Source: Bryobacteraceae bacterium
GTDB taxonomy: Bacteria > Acidobacteriota > Terriglobia > Bryobacterales > Bryobacteraceae
Reading direction: 5' to 3'
Assembly (NCBI GenBank): GCA_026129905.1
Contig: JAHCHE010000003.1
Span: forward strand, 62,001 to 126,000
Length of the DNA stretch: 64,000 nucleotides
The notes below the pieces were generated by a model. It was not told the DNA's origin, made no database searches, and saw only the letters and a list, made by a program, of their open reading frames with translations. This document shows positions 8,796 through 16,406 of this stretch, piece by piece. The position numbers and the translations under genes were made by a program. Every line of letters starts with the position of its first letter. The stretch's first letter is position 1.

Positions 8796-9842
8796 ATGAT
8801 GGCCACGCGTCGCGAGTTTCTGAAACAAACCTCTGCGGCTGGGCTCGTCGCAGCGCCCCCCTGCCTGATCGCCCGCAACGCGTAAACCGACGCTCCAACC
8901 CGGGCAGGTAGCCCAACCGGGCCTACGCCCGGCATCGTTCAGACGGCGCTAGGTCTACTCGATGCCTCGAAGCTCGGCTTCACTCTAACCCACGAACACA
9001 TCTGTAAAAACCCGTCGGAACGCTTTGGTGGCCGGGTGAATTCAGTCGCTAAGGCCGTCGACAAGCTCAAGGAGGCGCGTGACGCAGGCATCAACACCAT
9101 CGTCGATGTGACCCCTTTTGATGTCGGGCGCGACGTCCGCTTCGGCCAAGAGGTCTCGCGCAAATCCGGAATGCAAATCGTGGCGTGCACCGGCCAACAT
9201 CTTTTTGCGCTTGAATCCTACAATGCGCGCACCACGGAGGAGATCGCCGAACTGCTTATCCGGGAAATCGAGCAGGGAATCGACGGTACGGACATCAAAG
9301 CCGGTGTCATCAAAGTCGCGGCCCGTTCTGACGCCATCACGCCCGCCGAAGAGAAGGTGTTCAGGGCTGCGGCGCGTGCCAGCAAGGCCACCGGGATTCC
9401 AGTCGAAACGCACACCAATTCGCGCCGGCGCGGCGGTGAGAAGCAGGCCGACATCTTCGAGGCGGAGGGCCTGAGTCCAGCCAGGGTATCTCTCGGTCAC
9501 AGCAACGACACCGACGATGTGGATTACCTCACGGGTCTTGCCAAACGCGGATACACGCTCGGCATGGACCATGCCTTCTGGGGAATGGCTCCAGGGGCGA
9601 CGTTGCCTTGGCAAAGACGGGTGGAATGCGTCAAACAGCTCATTGACGCAGGCTTCGTCGACCAGCTATTTCTTTCCAACGACTGGGTATTCGGCGACGT
9701 TGAGCGAGATACAGTCAACCCGGATGGGTTGCTGTACACCACTCGGAAGACGATTCCCTTTCTGAGACAGATAGGCGTATCACAGCGAGCCATCCATGCC
9801 ATCACAGTAGAGAATCCCAAACGTTTCTTCAGTCGTAGCTAA
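8796..9842 (+). pseudogene. Phosphotriesterase-family metal hydrolase interrupted by an in-frame stop after its Tat signal
   Basis: The reading frame from ATG 8796 begins with a Tat signal (TRREFLK, residues 4-10) and meets TAA at codon 30 (8883-8885). It then continues in the same frame through a full PTE-like TIM barrel to 9842. The metal-site residues are all present: HEH (after THEHI), the bridging-lysine context AGVIKVA, ETHTNS, GHSNDTDD and LSNDW. No ATG, GTG or TTG lies between the TAA and HEH; the first GTG (9036) would drop the metal-binding HxH. So the protein cannot be made whole without readthrough. Family members hydrolyse phosphotriesters or lactones. The intact active site suggests a recent mutation or a base-call error. 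Confidence 0.8.
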
Positions 9843-10286
9843 GCGCCGAAACATCAGCGATGGGCTCCCTCAAGCCGTTCTGCCCTGGAATTCTGTCCAC
9901 GGAAAATCGCCTGGACCCGGCGCATGCGGAGAGCGTGCCGACATAGATCCTCTCTTGTCGCCGGGCGTTTATCGACCCGACGAATCGGCCCTGGAGTCGT
10001 CGGCCGAAAAATTTCCTGTACCGACTGACTTTTCTCGCCCTTGTCACCGATCGCCAAGAACAGCGAACCCGAAATCCCCAGTCACAACCCATTCACCCTC
10101 GTTATCCCCTTATCCTCAACCACTTCCCATTTCTTCGCGGTGAATACCCCGCCTCGCCCCCTTAAAATGGGTTGTGAACGACCGGCGCGAGGACGGCAGA
10201 TGCGCCCCGGAGCCGGACGGGGCGTCCGGCGGGGTCCAGGGGACCGCTCCACGCAGCGGTGAGTGAGGGAAGGTGCGCTTGCGGCG
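9843..10286. other. Non-coding stretch between the PTE pseudogene and the cyclase operon end
   Basis: 444 bp with no convincing gene. Short ORFs on both strands have no start context or family resemblance. It holds the inverted-repeat element at 10082-10177 and, near 10213-10245, GC-rich dyads that could help end transcription of the minus-strand operon. Confidence 0.6.
10082..10177. repeat. 96-bp element bounded by perfect 12-bp inverted repeats
   Basis: TCACAACCCATT (10082-10093) and its exact reverse complement AATGGGTTGTGA (10166-10177) flank 72 bp of pyrimidine-rich, less GC-rich DNA with no ORF. No target-site duplication is visible. A non-autonomous (MITE-like) element or its relic is possible; a long-loop hairpin is the alternative. 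Confidence 0.45.
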
Positions 10287-11729
10287 TTAGAGGTCGATCG
10301 CGTAGGCCTGTACGGGTTCCACGCGTCCTTTGACGCGGACGCTGCCCACGCTGCGCGCGTTGAAGGCGCCGCGAACGGCGTTGTAGGTGTATTCGCTGAC
10401 CAGGATCTCCGCGCCGATCTCCCGCGTTGCCGATTCCAGGCGCGACGCCAGGTTGACGGTGTCGCCGATGGCGGTGTATTCCATCCGCTGGGATGAACCG
10501 ATGTTGCCGACGATCGCGGGACCGGAGTTAATGCCGATGCCGATGGCCAAGGGCAACCCGCCTTCCGCCTCCTGCCTCGCGCGCAACCGGCGCAACTCCC
10601 GCTGCATTTCCAGCGCGGCCTTCAGCGCGTGCTCTTCCTGGTACGGGTCGTCCTGCGGCGCGCCGAACAGTACCATCAGTCCGTCGCCCATGAACTTGTC
10701 GAGCGTGCCCTGGTGGCGGAAGACGACGTCGACCATGCGCTCGAAATATTCGTTCAGCATCAGGACGACCTGCTCCGGGGCCATGGATTCGGCGATGGTC
10801 GAGAAACCGCGAATGTCGCAGAACAGGACGGTCACCTTCTTCCTGTCGCCTCGAACCTCCGGAACGGCGCCGGAGCTGAGGATGTTGTCCATCACTTGGC
10901 GGGAGACGTAGCGCGCGAAGGCGGTTTTCACCACCTCGCGTTCTTTCAGGCCGGCGGCCATCGCATTGAGGGCCCCGGCCACCACGCCGAACTCATCGCG
11001 CGATTCCACCGGAGCGCGGGCGTCGAAGTTGCCCTTGCCGATTTCGTTGACGGCGCGGTGAATCACATCCAGCGGCCGGCTGACGCGGGAGGCCAGAAAG
11101 AACGCGCCCGCCAGCGACAGGAGCGTGACCGCCGCGAGAACGGCGAGGCCGCTGTAAAGAATAGGCTCGAGGCGCTGGTGAACGCGTTCGGCGGAGAATT
11201 CCACGCGGACGGCCGCCACAACGTTTCCGGCGGCATCCTTGATGGGCGCCGTCGCGGTCAGGGCTTTGCCCCATTCGTCTTCGGTGAATTGACGATCCAC
11301 ATGGACCGACTCGATGGAGGGGATTTCGCCGCGCAGCATGCGATACACCTCGCCGGGGCGCGCCGAGCCAGCGACGCTTTCCTCGGGATCGACGCCGATC
11401 AGGAACACCTTCGGATCCTTCGGCGACGGGTAGATGGTGATGACGTTCTTCACCCACGTATCTTCGCGGCGATTCACGTCGCGCGCGCGGGCAATCTGTT
11501 TCCGGAGAGCGGCGTAGGCGGCCGTTTTCTCATCGGGATCGGCCTGGAGCGAGCGGTGCAGGTCGCCGTCAACGAACGTAGCGACGGTGGCGGCGATCGA
11601 TTCCGCTTTCGCGCGGAACCCTTCCAGCAGATGCCGCTTGGCCAACTGGTAGAGCAGGCCGACGGCCAGGGCGTTCGCGCCGACGGCAAGCGCGGAGAGA
11701 ACCAGCAGCAGCTTCGTGCGATAGCGCAA
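10287..11729 (-). CDS. Membrane adenylate/guanylate cyclase with extracytoplasmic sensor and HAMP
   Basis: 480 residues. An N-terminal TM helix (about 6-28), a periplasmic Cache-like sensor (about 35-180), a second TM (about 190-212) and a HAMP segment (SRPLDVIHRAVNEIGKGNF) lead to a class III cyclase catalytic domain. The two metal aspartates are in FCDIRGFS and KFMGDG; the Lys of DKF and the Asp of GDTVNLASRLE suggest ATP as substrate. It is the last gene of the minus-strand block, 38 bp after the RsbU-like phosphatase. I infer it couples an external signal to cAMP alongside the partner-switching proteins. Confidence 0.92.
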   Translation of the reverse strand: MRYRTKLLLVLSALAVGANALAVGLLYQLAKRHLLEGFRAKAESIAATVATFVDGDLHRSLQADPDEKTAAYAALRKQIARARDVNRREDTWVKNVITIYPSPKDPKVFLIGVDPEESVAGSARPGEVYRMLRGEIPSIESVHVDRQFTEDEWGKALTATAPIKDAAGNVVAAVRVEFSAERVHQRLEPILYSGLAVLAAVTLLSLAGAFFLASRVSRPLDVIHRAVNEIGKGNFDARAPVESRDEFGVVAGALNAMAAGLKEREVVKTAFARYVSRQVMDNILSSGAVPEVRGDRKKVTVLFCDIRGFSTIAESMAPEQVVLMLNEYFERMVDVVFRHQGTLDKFMGDGLMVLFGAPQDDPYQEEHALKAALEMQRELRRLRARQEAEGGLPLAIGIGINSGPAIVGNIGSSQRMEYTAIGDTVNLASRLESATREIGAEILVSEYTYNAVRGAFNARSVGSVRVKGRVEPVQAYAIDL

Positions 11730-11767
11730 ATCGATTCCGCCGCCTCCTTACATCCATCTCATCGGAC

Positions 11768-13093
11768 CTAGGCGCGAGACTTCGCAGTGTAACGGACGAT
11801 CAGAATCGTGATGTCGTCGCTTTGGGGCGCATCGCCGACGAACTCCGCCACGTCCTGAATGACCGCCTTGGCCATGAACTCCGCCGGTTCGCCGGGCCGG
11901 ACCGTCCGCAGCGTCCGCTGAATCCGCTCGGCGGTGAACAGCTTGTTCTGGATATTCATCGCCTCGTTGACGCCGTCGGAATAGAGCACAATGGCGTCGC
12001 CGGGTTCGAGTTGAATCTCGCCCGCCGCGAACGGATAGTCGTTGAGAAAAGCCAGGGCGATGCCGGACTTCTTCTCCACCATCTCCACTTCGCCGGAGGC
12101 CCGCACGACAAACGGAGGTTCATGCCCGCCGTCGGTGTACTGGATGCGCCCGGTACGCAGGTCGAGGACGCCGGCCAGCATCGTGACGAACATCTGCGAT
12201 TCATTGTTTTCGCACAGGAAGCGGTTGACGTTGCGGAAGGTGGCGGTAAGATCGTCCGGGTTCGCCATCGCGGAGATTTTGAACGCGCTCCAGGTCATGG
12301 CCATGAACAACGCGGCGTGGACGCCCTTGTCGGAGACGTCGCCGACAATGAAACAGAGGCGGTGGCCGTCCAGCAGAAAGAAGTCGTAAAGATCGCCGCC
12401 GACATCCAGCGCCGGCCTGAGCATCGCGTAGATGTCGAGCTCCGGCTTGTCGGGAAACGCCGGGAAGCGCTTGGGCACGAGGCCCATCTGAATGTCGTGG
12501 GCCAGGCGGAGCGACTGCTGCATTTTCTGCGCCTGCACGTAGGACTCGACGAGTTCGGCGCGCTCCAGCGTCATTGCCAGGTGGCTGCAAATGGCCCGGA
12601 GGAAGGCCTCGTCCTCCTCGGTGAAGGCGTGGCCGCTGCACTTGTTCAAGACCTGCACCACGCCGACCAGCCGGTTGGTCTTGCTGAGGATGGGCGTCGA
12701 AAGGATGGAGCGCGTGACGAAACCGGACTTCTTGTCGAACGACGGGTTGAACCGCGGATCGCTGTAGGCGTCCGTGATGTTGATGCTTTCGCGGGTTGCG
12801 CCGGCCGCGCCCACGATGCCGACGCCGAGCGGCACGCGGATTTCCGCCGTCTGGAGGCCTTCGGCCACCTTAGTGTAGAGTTCGCCCTTGCTTTCGTCGT
12901 ACAAGAAAAGCGAACTTCTCTCGGCATCCATGGCGCGGGTGACTTCCGACACCATGATGGCGAGCATCCGGTCGAGGTGGATCTCCTCGCCGAGCACCTT
13001 CGACAGGTGAAGGAGGATCTCCAGCTTCCGCGCCTGGTCCGACGCGGCTTCGACGCTACGATTGGCGGCCGGGGCTGGTTGCGGCGTTTGCAT
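11768..13093 (-). CDS. GAF-domain PP2C-type serine phosphatase (RsbU/SpoIIE-like)
   Basis: 441 residues. A GAF domain (about 40-185) precedes a short coiled linker and a PPM/SpoIIE phosphatase domain (about 210-435). The metal-binding motifs are present: DVGGDLYDFF, GDVSDKGVHAALFMA, YTDGGHEPPF, LYSDGVNEA and SDDITILIV. In partner switching such enzymes dephosphorylate STAS anti-anti-sigma proteins, freeing them to sequester the RsbW kinase. Its start overlaps the RsbW-like gene by 38 nt and no later start is available in the N-terminal region. The GAF domain is the probable signal input. Confidence 0.93.
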   Translation of the reverse strand: MQTPQPAPAANRSVEAASDQARKLEILLHLSKVLGEEIHLDRMLAIMVSEVTRAMDAERSSLFLYDESKGELYTKVAEGLQTAEIRVPLGVGIVGAAGATRESINITDAYSDPRFNPSFDKKSGFVTRSILSTPILSKTNRLVGVVQVLNKCSGHAFTEEDEAFLRAICSHLAMTLERAELVESYVQAQKMQQSLRLAHDIQMGLVPKRFPAFPDKPELDIYAMLRPALDVGGDLYDFFLLDGHRLCFIVGDVSDKGVHAALFMAMTWSAFKISAMANPDDLTATFRNVNRFLCENNESQMFVTMLAGVLDLRTGRIQYTDGGHEPPFVVRASGEVEMVEKKSGIALAFLNDYPFAAGEIQLEPGDAIVLYSDGVNEAMNIQNKLFTAERIQRTLRTVRPGEPAEFMAKAVIQDVAEFVGDAPQSDDITILIVRYTAKSRA

Positions 13094-13511
13094 GGGGAAG
13101 CTTCACGATAAAGCGGTGAACATTGCCAGCGGCGGTGGCGTCGTATTGGAGATCGTCCACCGCGTCCATGGCCAGCATGATACCAAGACCGCCGATCGCT
13201 CGATCCTCGAGCGGAAGCGAGAGGTCGTCGGGATGGGGCATCCGGTGGGCGTTAGGATCGTAAGGTTTGCCGTGATCCTCGACCCGGATCACGAATTCGT
13301 CGGCGTCGAGGTCGGCCCGCAACGTGATATCGCCAGAGAGTCCGGCTTCCTCGTATCCGTGGAGAACGATGTTGGTGACGATCTCGTCCACGGCAAGACA
13401 AAGGTTATAAATCTTGCCGCGATCGAAGCCGGCTTGGCCGGCGGCGCGGGCGACGTAATCGCGCACTCCCTCGAGCGAGTCCAGCGTCCCGGGAAAGGTC
13501 TGTTCGTCCAT
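13056..13511 (-). CDS. RsbW-like anti-sigma factor / serine kinase (GHKL ATPase)
   Basis: 151 residues, the usual length of stand-alone RsbW/SpoIIAB kinases. The N-box LCLAVDEIVTNIVLHGY, the G1 box VEDHGKPYDP and the glycine-rich G2 box GGLGIMLAMD are clear. It would phosphorylate the STAS proteins at 13588 and 16066 and may bind a sigma factor or another output. Its 3' end overlaps the phosphatase gene. No cognate RpoF/SigB-type sigma gene is in the operon, so the output is unknown. Confidence 0.92.
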   Translation of the reverse strand: MDEQTFPGTLDSLEGVRDYVARAAGQAGFDRGKIYNLCLAVDEIVTNIVLHGYEEAGLSGDITLRADLDADEFVIRVEDHGKPYDPNAHRMPHPDDLSLPLEDRAIGGLGIMLAMDAVDDLQYDATAAGNVHRFIVKLPHANAATSPGRQS

Positions 13512-13587
13512 GTGGCGGTGACCTGAATCGCGACGGCGGGTGGAAGCAGTGGGTCCGGCCGGCCGCCGCGATTGCGAAAGCTTCCTG

Positions 13588-13923
13588 TTAGCCGGCGGCG
13601 GCCTTGTCGATATCCTCGCTGTCCACCACGTACACGCCGTCGTAGAAGCCGGTTTTCTTCAAGGTATCGACGATGGTCGGCTGCGGCTGAACCATGTAGA
13701 TCTTGAGACCGGGCTGGCGCTGCTTGGCGAAGATCAGGATCCGCAATCCGGCCGACGCCATGAACGTCAGTCTGTCCACCACCATCACCAGCCGGTCGGG
13801 CGAAGCGCCGAGGATCTTCTCGACCTCCTGGCGGACCGAGGGCGCCGAGTTGCCGTCCAGTTCTCCGGACAACTCCAGGCGCGCGGTCTTACCTTCCAAA
13901 GACGAGTTCATTGCCAGAGGCAT
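13588..13923 (-). CDS. STAS-domain anti-anti-sigma factor (first copy)
   Basis: 111 residues from the ATG at 13923, preceded by GGAG; an upstream in-frame start would run into glgX. The SpoIIAA-like STAS fold is shown by LELSGELDGNSAPSVRQEV and by VDRLTFMASAGLRIL, where the Ser of ASAGL is the expected phosphorylation site. The preceding Asp of the usual DSSGL motif is Ala. It lies 22 bp after the glgX stop and about 75 bp before the RsbW-like gene. Confidence 0.9.
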   Translation of the reverse strand: MPLAMNSSLEGKTARLELSGELDGNSAPSVRQEVEKILGASPDRLVMVVDRLTFMASAGLRILIFAKQRQPGLKIYMVQPQPTIVDTLKKTGFYDGVYVVDSEDIDKAAAG

Positions 13924-13945
13924 AGTTTTCGATTCTCCTTCCTGT

Positions 13946-16063
13946 TCACAAGCGGTCCGCAATCAAGACCATGATCGAGCGCGGGCCGACGATGATCTCT
14001 CCCTGATTTTCCAGCCGCGGCGCCTGGGACTTCTCGTAAATATCGTGCGGGGACGGCATCGAGGTGTTGATCGCCACCTTCCAACTCCGGCCGTCGCCGG
14101 CATAGGGGAGCTGGAACGGCAGCCCGTCCCAATGCATGTTCATGGCGAAATAGATCGCGTCGTCGCGAGGCGTGGCGTGTTCCCCGCACAGCTCGACCGC
14201 CAGGCAGCGGCTTCCGGCCGAGTAGTCGGCCCAGAACGCCTGCGTGCCGTGGAAGCGGATGTCGGGACGCCCGCTGCCGACCACGTCGCGATGCTCGAAG
14301 AAGCGGTCGCCGCGCAAGACGGGGTGCTCGCGGCGGAAGCGAATGACGCCTTTGATGAATTGCAGAAGCTCCGTGTTGCGATCCACCATGGTCCAGTCCA
14401 GCCAGGCGAGTTCGTTATCGTGACAATAGGCGTTGTTGTTGCCGTTCTGGGTGCGGCCCATCTCGTCGCCCATCACGATCATCGGAATGCCGCGGCTGAG
14501 CATGAGCAGGCACATGGCGTTCTTCACCAGTTTGCGGCGGAGCGCGTTGGTTTCCGGATCGGTGCTCTCGCCTTCCCAGCCCGCGTTCCAACTGTCGTTG
14601 TCGTTGGAGCCGTCGTTGTTGTTCTCGCCGTTGGCCTCGTTGTGCTTCCAGTTATACGAGTAGAGGTCCCACAGCGTGAAGCCGTCGTGGGCGGTGATGA
14701 AGTTCGTGCTGGCGGTGGGGCCGCGGTAGTAGTACAAATCGGGCGAACCCTGGATGCGCTGGGCCATCTCGCCGACCTGCGCCATCTCGCCCTTGATGAA
14801 CTTCCGAATGCAGTCGCGGTACTTGCCGTTCCACTCCGCCCACCGCCCGTAAGCGGGGAACGATCCCACCTGGTAGAGGCCGCCGGCGTCCCAGGCTTCG
14901 GCGATCAGCTTGCATTTGCTGAGCACGGGATCGTAAGCCAGCGACTCCAGCAGCGGCGGATTCGCAAGGGGCGCTCCGTTCTGGTCGCGGCCCAGAATCG
15001 ACGCCAGGTCGAACCGGAAGCCGTCCACGTGGTATTCGGAAGCCCAGTACCGCAGGCAGTCGAGCACCATGTTCCGGACCACCGGATGATTGCAGTTGAG
15101 CGTGTTGCCGCAGCCGGAGAAGTTGTAGTAGTAACCTTCCGGCGTCAGCATGTAGTACGTGCGGTTGTCGATGCCGCGGTAGGAGATCGTCGGTCCGCGG
15201 TGATCGCCCTCGGCCGTGTGGTTGAAGACGACGTCGAGGATGACCTCGATGCCGGCCTTGTGCAGGTCCTTGATCAGCGTCTTGAGTTCGTCCACCTGCA
15301 TCCCGAACCGGCCCGTTGCGGCAAAGCCCGCCTTGGGCGCGAAGAAGCCGAGGGTGCTGTATCCCCAGTAGTTCAACAGCCACTCGCCGGTCTCGGGGTG
15401 GCGGCGGCTGTTTTCCCATTCGTCGAATTCGAAGATGGGGAGAAGCTCGATGCAGTTGATGCCGAGGTCCTTCAGATACGGAATTTTTTCGCGGATGCCC
15501 GCGAACGTACCGGGGGCGCTGACGCCGGAGGTGGGGCTGGCGGTGAACCCGCGAACGTGCATCTCGTAAACGACGAGGTCCTTGGACGGCGTCTCCAGCG
15601 GCCGGTCCCCTTCCCAGTCGAAATCGTCGAAGGCCAGCCTTGAGCGATGGCCGTACATGTCGTTCCAGTCCGGCTCGGCGCGCCAGACGTCGCGGCCGCC
15701 GATGACCTTCGCGTACGGGTCGCCGACGATTTTGGATTTGTCGAAGCGGTGGCCCCAGGCCGGCTCCCACGGGCCGTCGAACCGGAAGCCGTACTCGAGT
15801 TCCTCATAGTCCAGATCGAAGACGATCATCGAATAGACGTCGCCGATCCGGAACTCCTGGGGGAACTCGATCTCCACCATCGGCTCCGGTTCGTGTTTTC
15901 GGAACAGGACCAGAGTGCAGGCGGTGGCGGCGCTGGAGAAGACCGAAAAGTTCACGCCGTTCGGGACCATGGTGGCCCCGAACGGCAAGGTGCGTCCGCG
16001 CCGGAACTTGAACCCTTCGTGTTCGTGCGTGGGGTAGTAGTCGATGCGTGATTCCATCGGCAT
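13946..16063 (-). CDS. glgX: Glycogen debranching enzyme, GH13 isoamylase type
   Basis: 705 residues, the family length. It hydrolyses alpha-1,6 branches of glycogen or limit dextrin. A CBM48-like N-terminal domain (about 20-130) precedes the GH13 barrel. Catalytic regions are visible: VILDVVFNHTAEG, DGFRFDLAS (nucleophile Asp), LIAEAWD (acid/base Glu) and FITAHDGFTL (transition-state Asp). The NNDGSNDNDSWN stretch and GDEMGRTQNGNNNAY are typical of GlgX/TreX. It sits 2 bp after one STAS gene and 22 bp before another, so it is co-transcribed with stress-signalling proteins. Confidence 0.95.
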   Translation of the reverse strand: MPMESRIDYYPTHEHEGFKFRRGRTLPFGATMVPNGVNFSVFSSAATACTLVLFRKHEPEPMVEIEFPQEFRIGDVYSMIVFDLDYEELEYGFRFDGPWEPAWGHRFDKSKIVGDPYAKVIGGRDVWRAEPDWNDMYGHRSRLAFDDFDWEGDRPLETPSKDLVVYEMHVRGFTASPTSGVSAPGTFAGIREKIPYLKDLGINCIELLPIFEFDEWENSRRHPETGEWLLNYWGYSTLGFFAPKAGFAATGRFGMQVDELKTLIKDLHKAGIEVILDVVFNHTAEGDHRGPTISYRGIDNRTYYMLTPEGYYYNFSGCGNTLNCNHPVVRNMVLDCLRYWASEYHVDGFRFDLASILGRDQNGAPLANPPLLESLAYDPVLSKCKLIAEAWDAGGLYQVGSFPAYGRWAEWNGKYRDCIRKFIKGEMAQVGEMAQRIQGSPDLYYYRGPTASTNFITAHDGFTLWDLYSYNWKHNEANGENNNDGSNDNDSWNAGWEGESTDPETNALRRKLVKNAMCLLMLSRGIPMIVMGDEMGRTQNGNNNAYCHDNELAWLDWTMVDRNTELLQFIKGVIRFRREHPVLRGDRFFEHRDVVGSGRPDIRFHGTQAFWADYSAGSRCLAVELCGEHATPRDDAIYFAMNMHWDGLPFQLPYAGDGRSWKVAINTSMPSPHDIYEKSQAPRLENQGEIIVGPRSIMVLIADRL

Positions 16064-16065
16064 TC

Positions 16066-16398
16066 CTAGGCGAAGGCGCCCATCGCTTCCACATCCGAGC
16101 CGGCGAGCGTGAAGAAGCTCAGGAAACCGGTGTGCGACATGACGGACTGGATCTCCGGGGAGACATTGAGCAGTACGAGTTTTCCTTTTTTGGCGGCGAA
16201 CTCGCGGTACACCAGCAGCAGCAAGCGGAGACCAGCGCTTGAAAGATAGTTCACTTTCGTCATGTCGAGGATCACTTTCGATGCTTTCTCCAGCGTCGGC
16301 GCAATCTGCTCCCGCACGAGAGGCGCGGTTTTGCCGTCGATGCTGCCGTCCAGCCGGATCGTGCTGACGTCTCCCACTTCCGTGATTACGACATTCAT
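16066..16398 (-). CDS. STAS-domain anti-anti-sigma factor (second copy)
   Basis: 110 residues from the ATG at 16398, eight bp after the stop of the AGE-family gene; longer in-frame extensions lie inside that gene. The protein begins MNVVITEVGDVSTIRLDGS and carries VNYLSSAGLRLLLLVYREF, whose SSAGL contains the expected phospho-Ser. It is clearly related to the copy at 13588 but diverged, so the single RsbW-like kinase may serve two antagonists with different inputs. Confidence 0.92.
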   Translation of the reverse strand: MNVVITEVGDVSTIRLDGSIDGKTAPLVREQIAPTLEKASKVILDMTKVNYLSSAGLRLLLLVYREFAAKKGKLVLLNVSPEIQSVMSHTGFLSFFTLAGSDVEAMGAFA

Positions 16399-16406
16399 GC
16401 TGTCAC

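Noticed and set aside
8911-8940. GC palindrome in the phosphotriesterase linker as a REP element
   Set aside because: The GGGC-CTAC-GCCC loop differs from the TGGR hairpins elsewhere, and it sits inside the reading frame.
9829-10092. Minus-strand ORF of 87 codons
   Set aside because: No start context, no recognised domain, and it overlaps the end of the phosphotriesterase-family gene.
13703-15643. 646-codon plus-strand ORF opposite glgX
   Set aside because: Antisense shadow in GC-rich DNA; glgX has complete catalytic motifs on the other strand.
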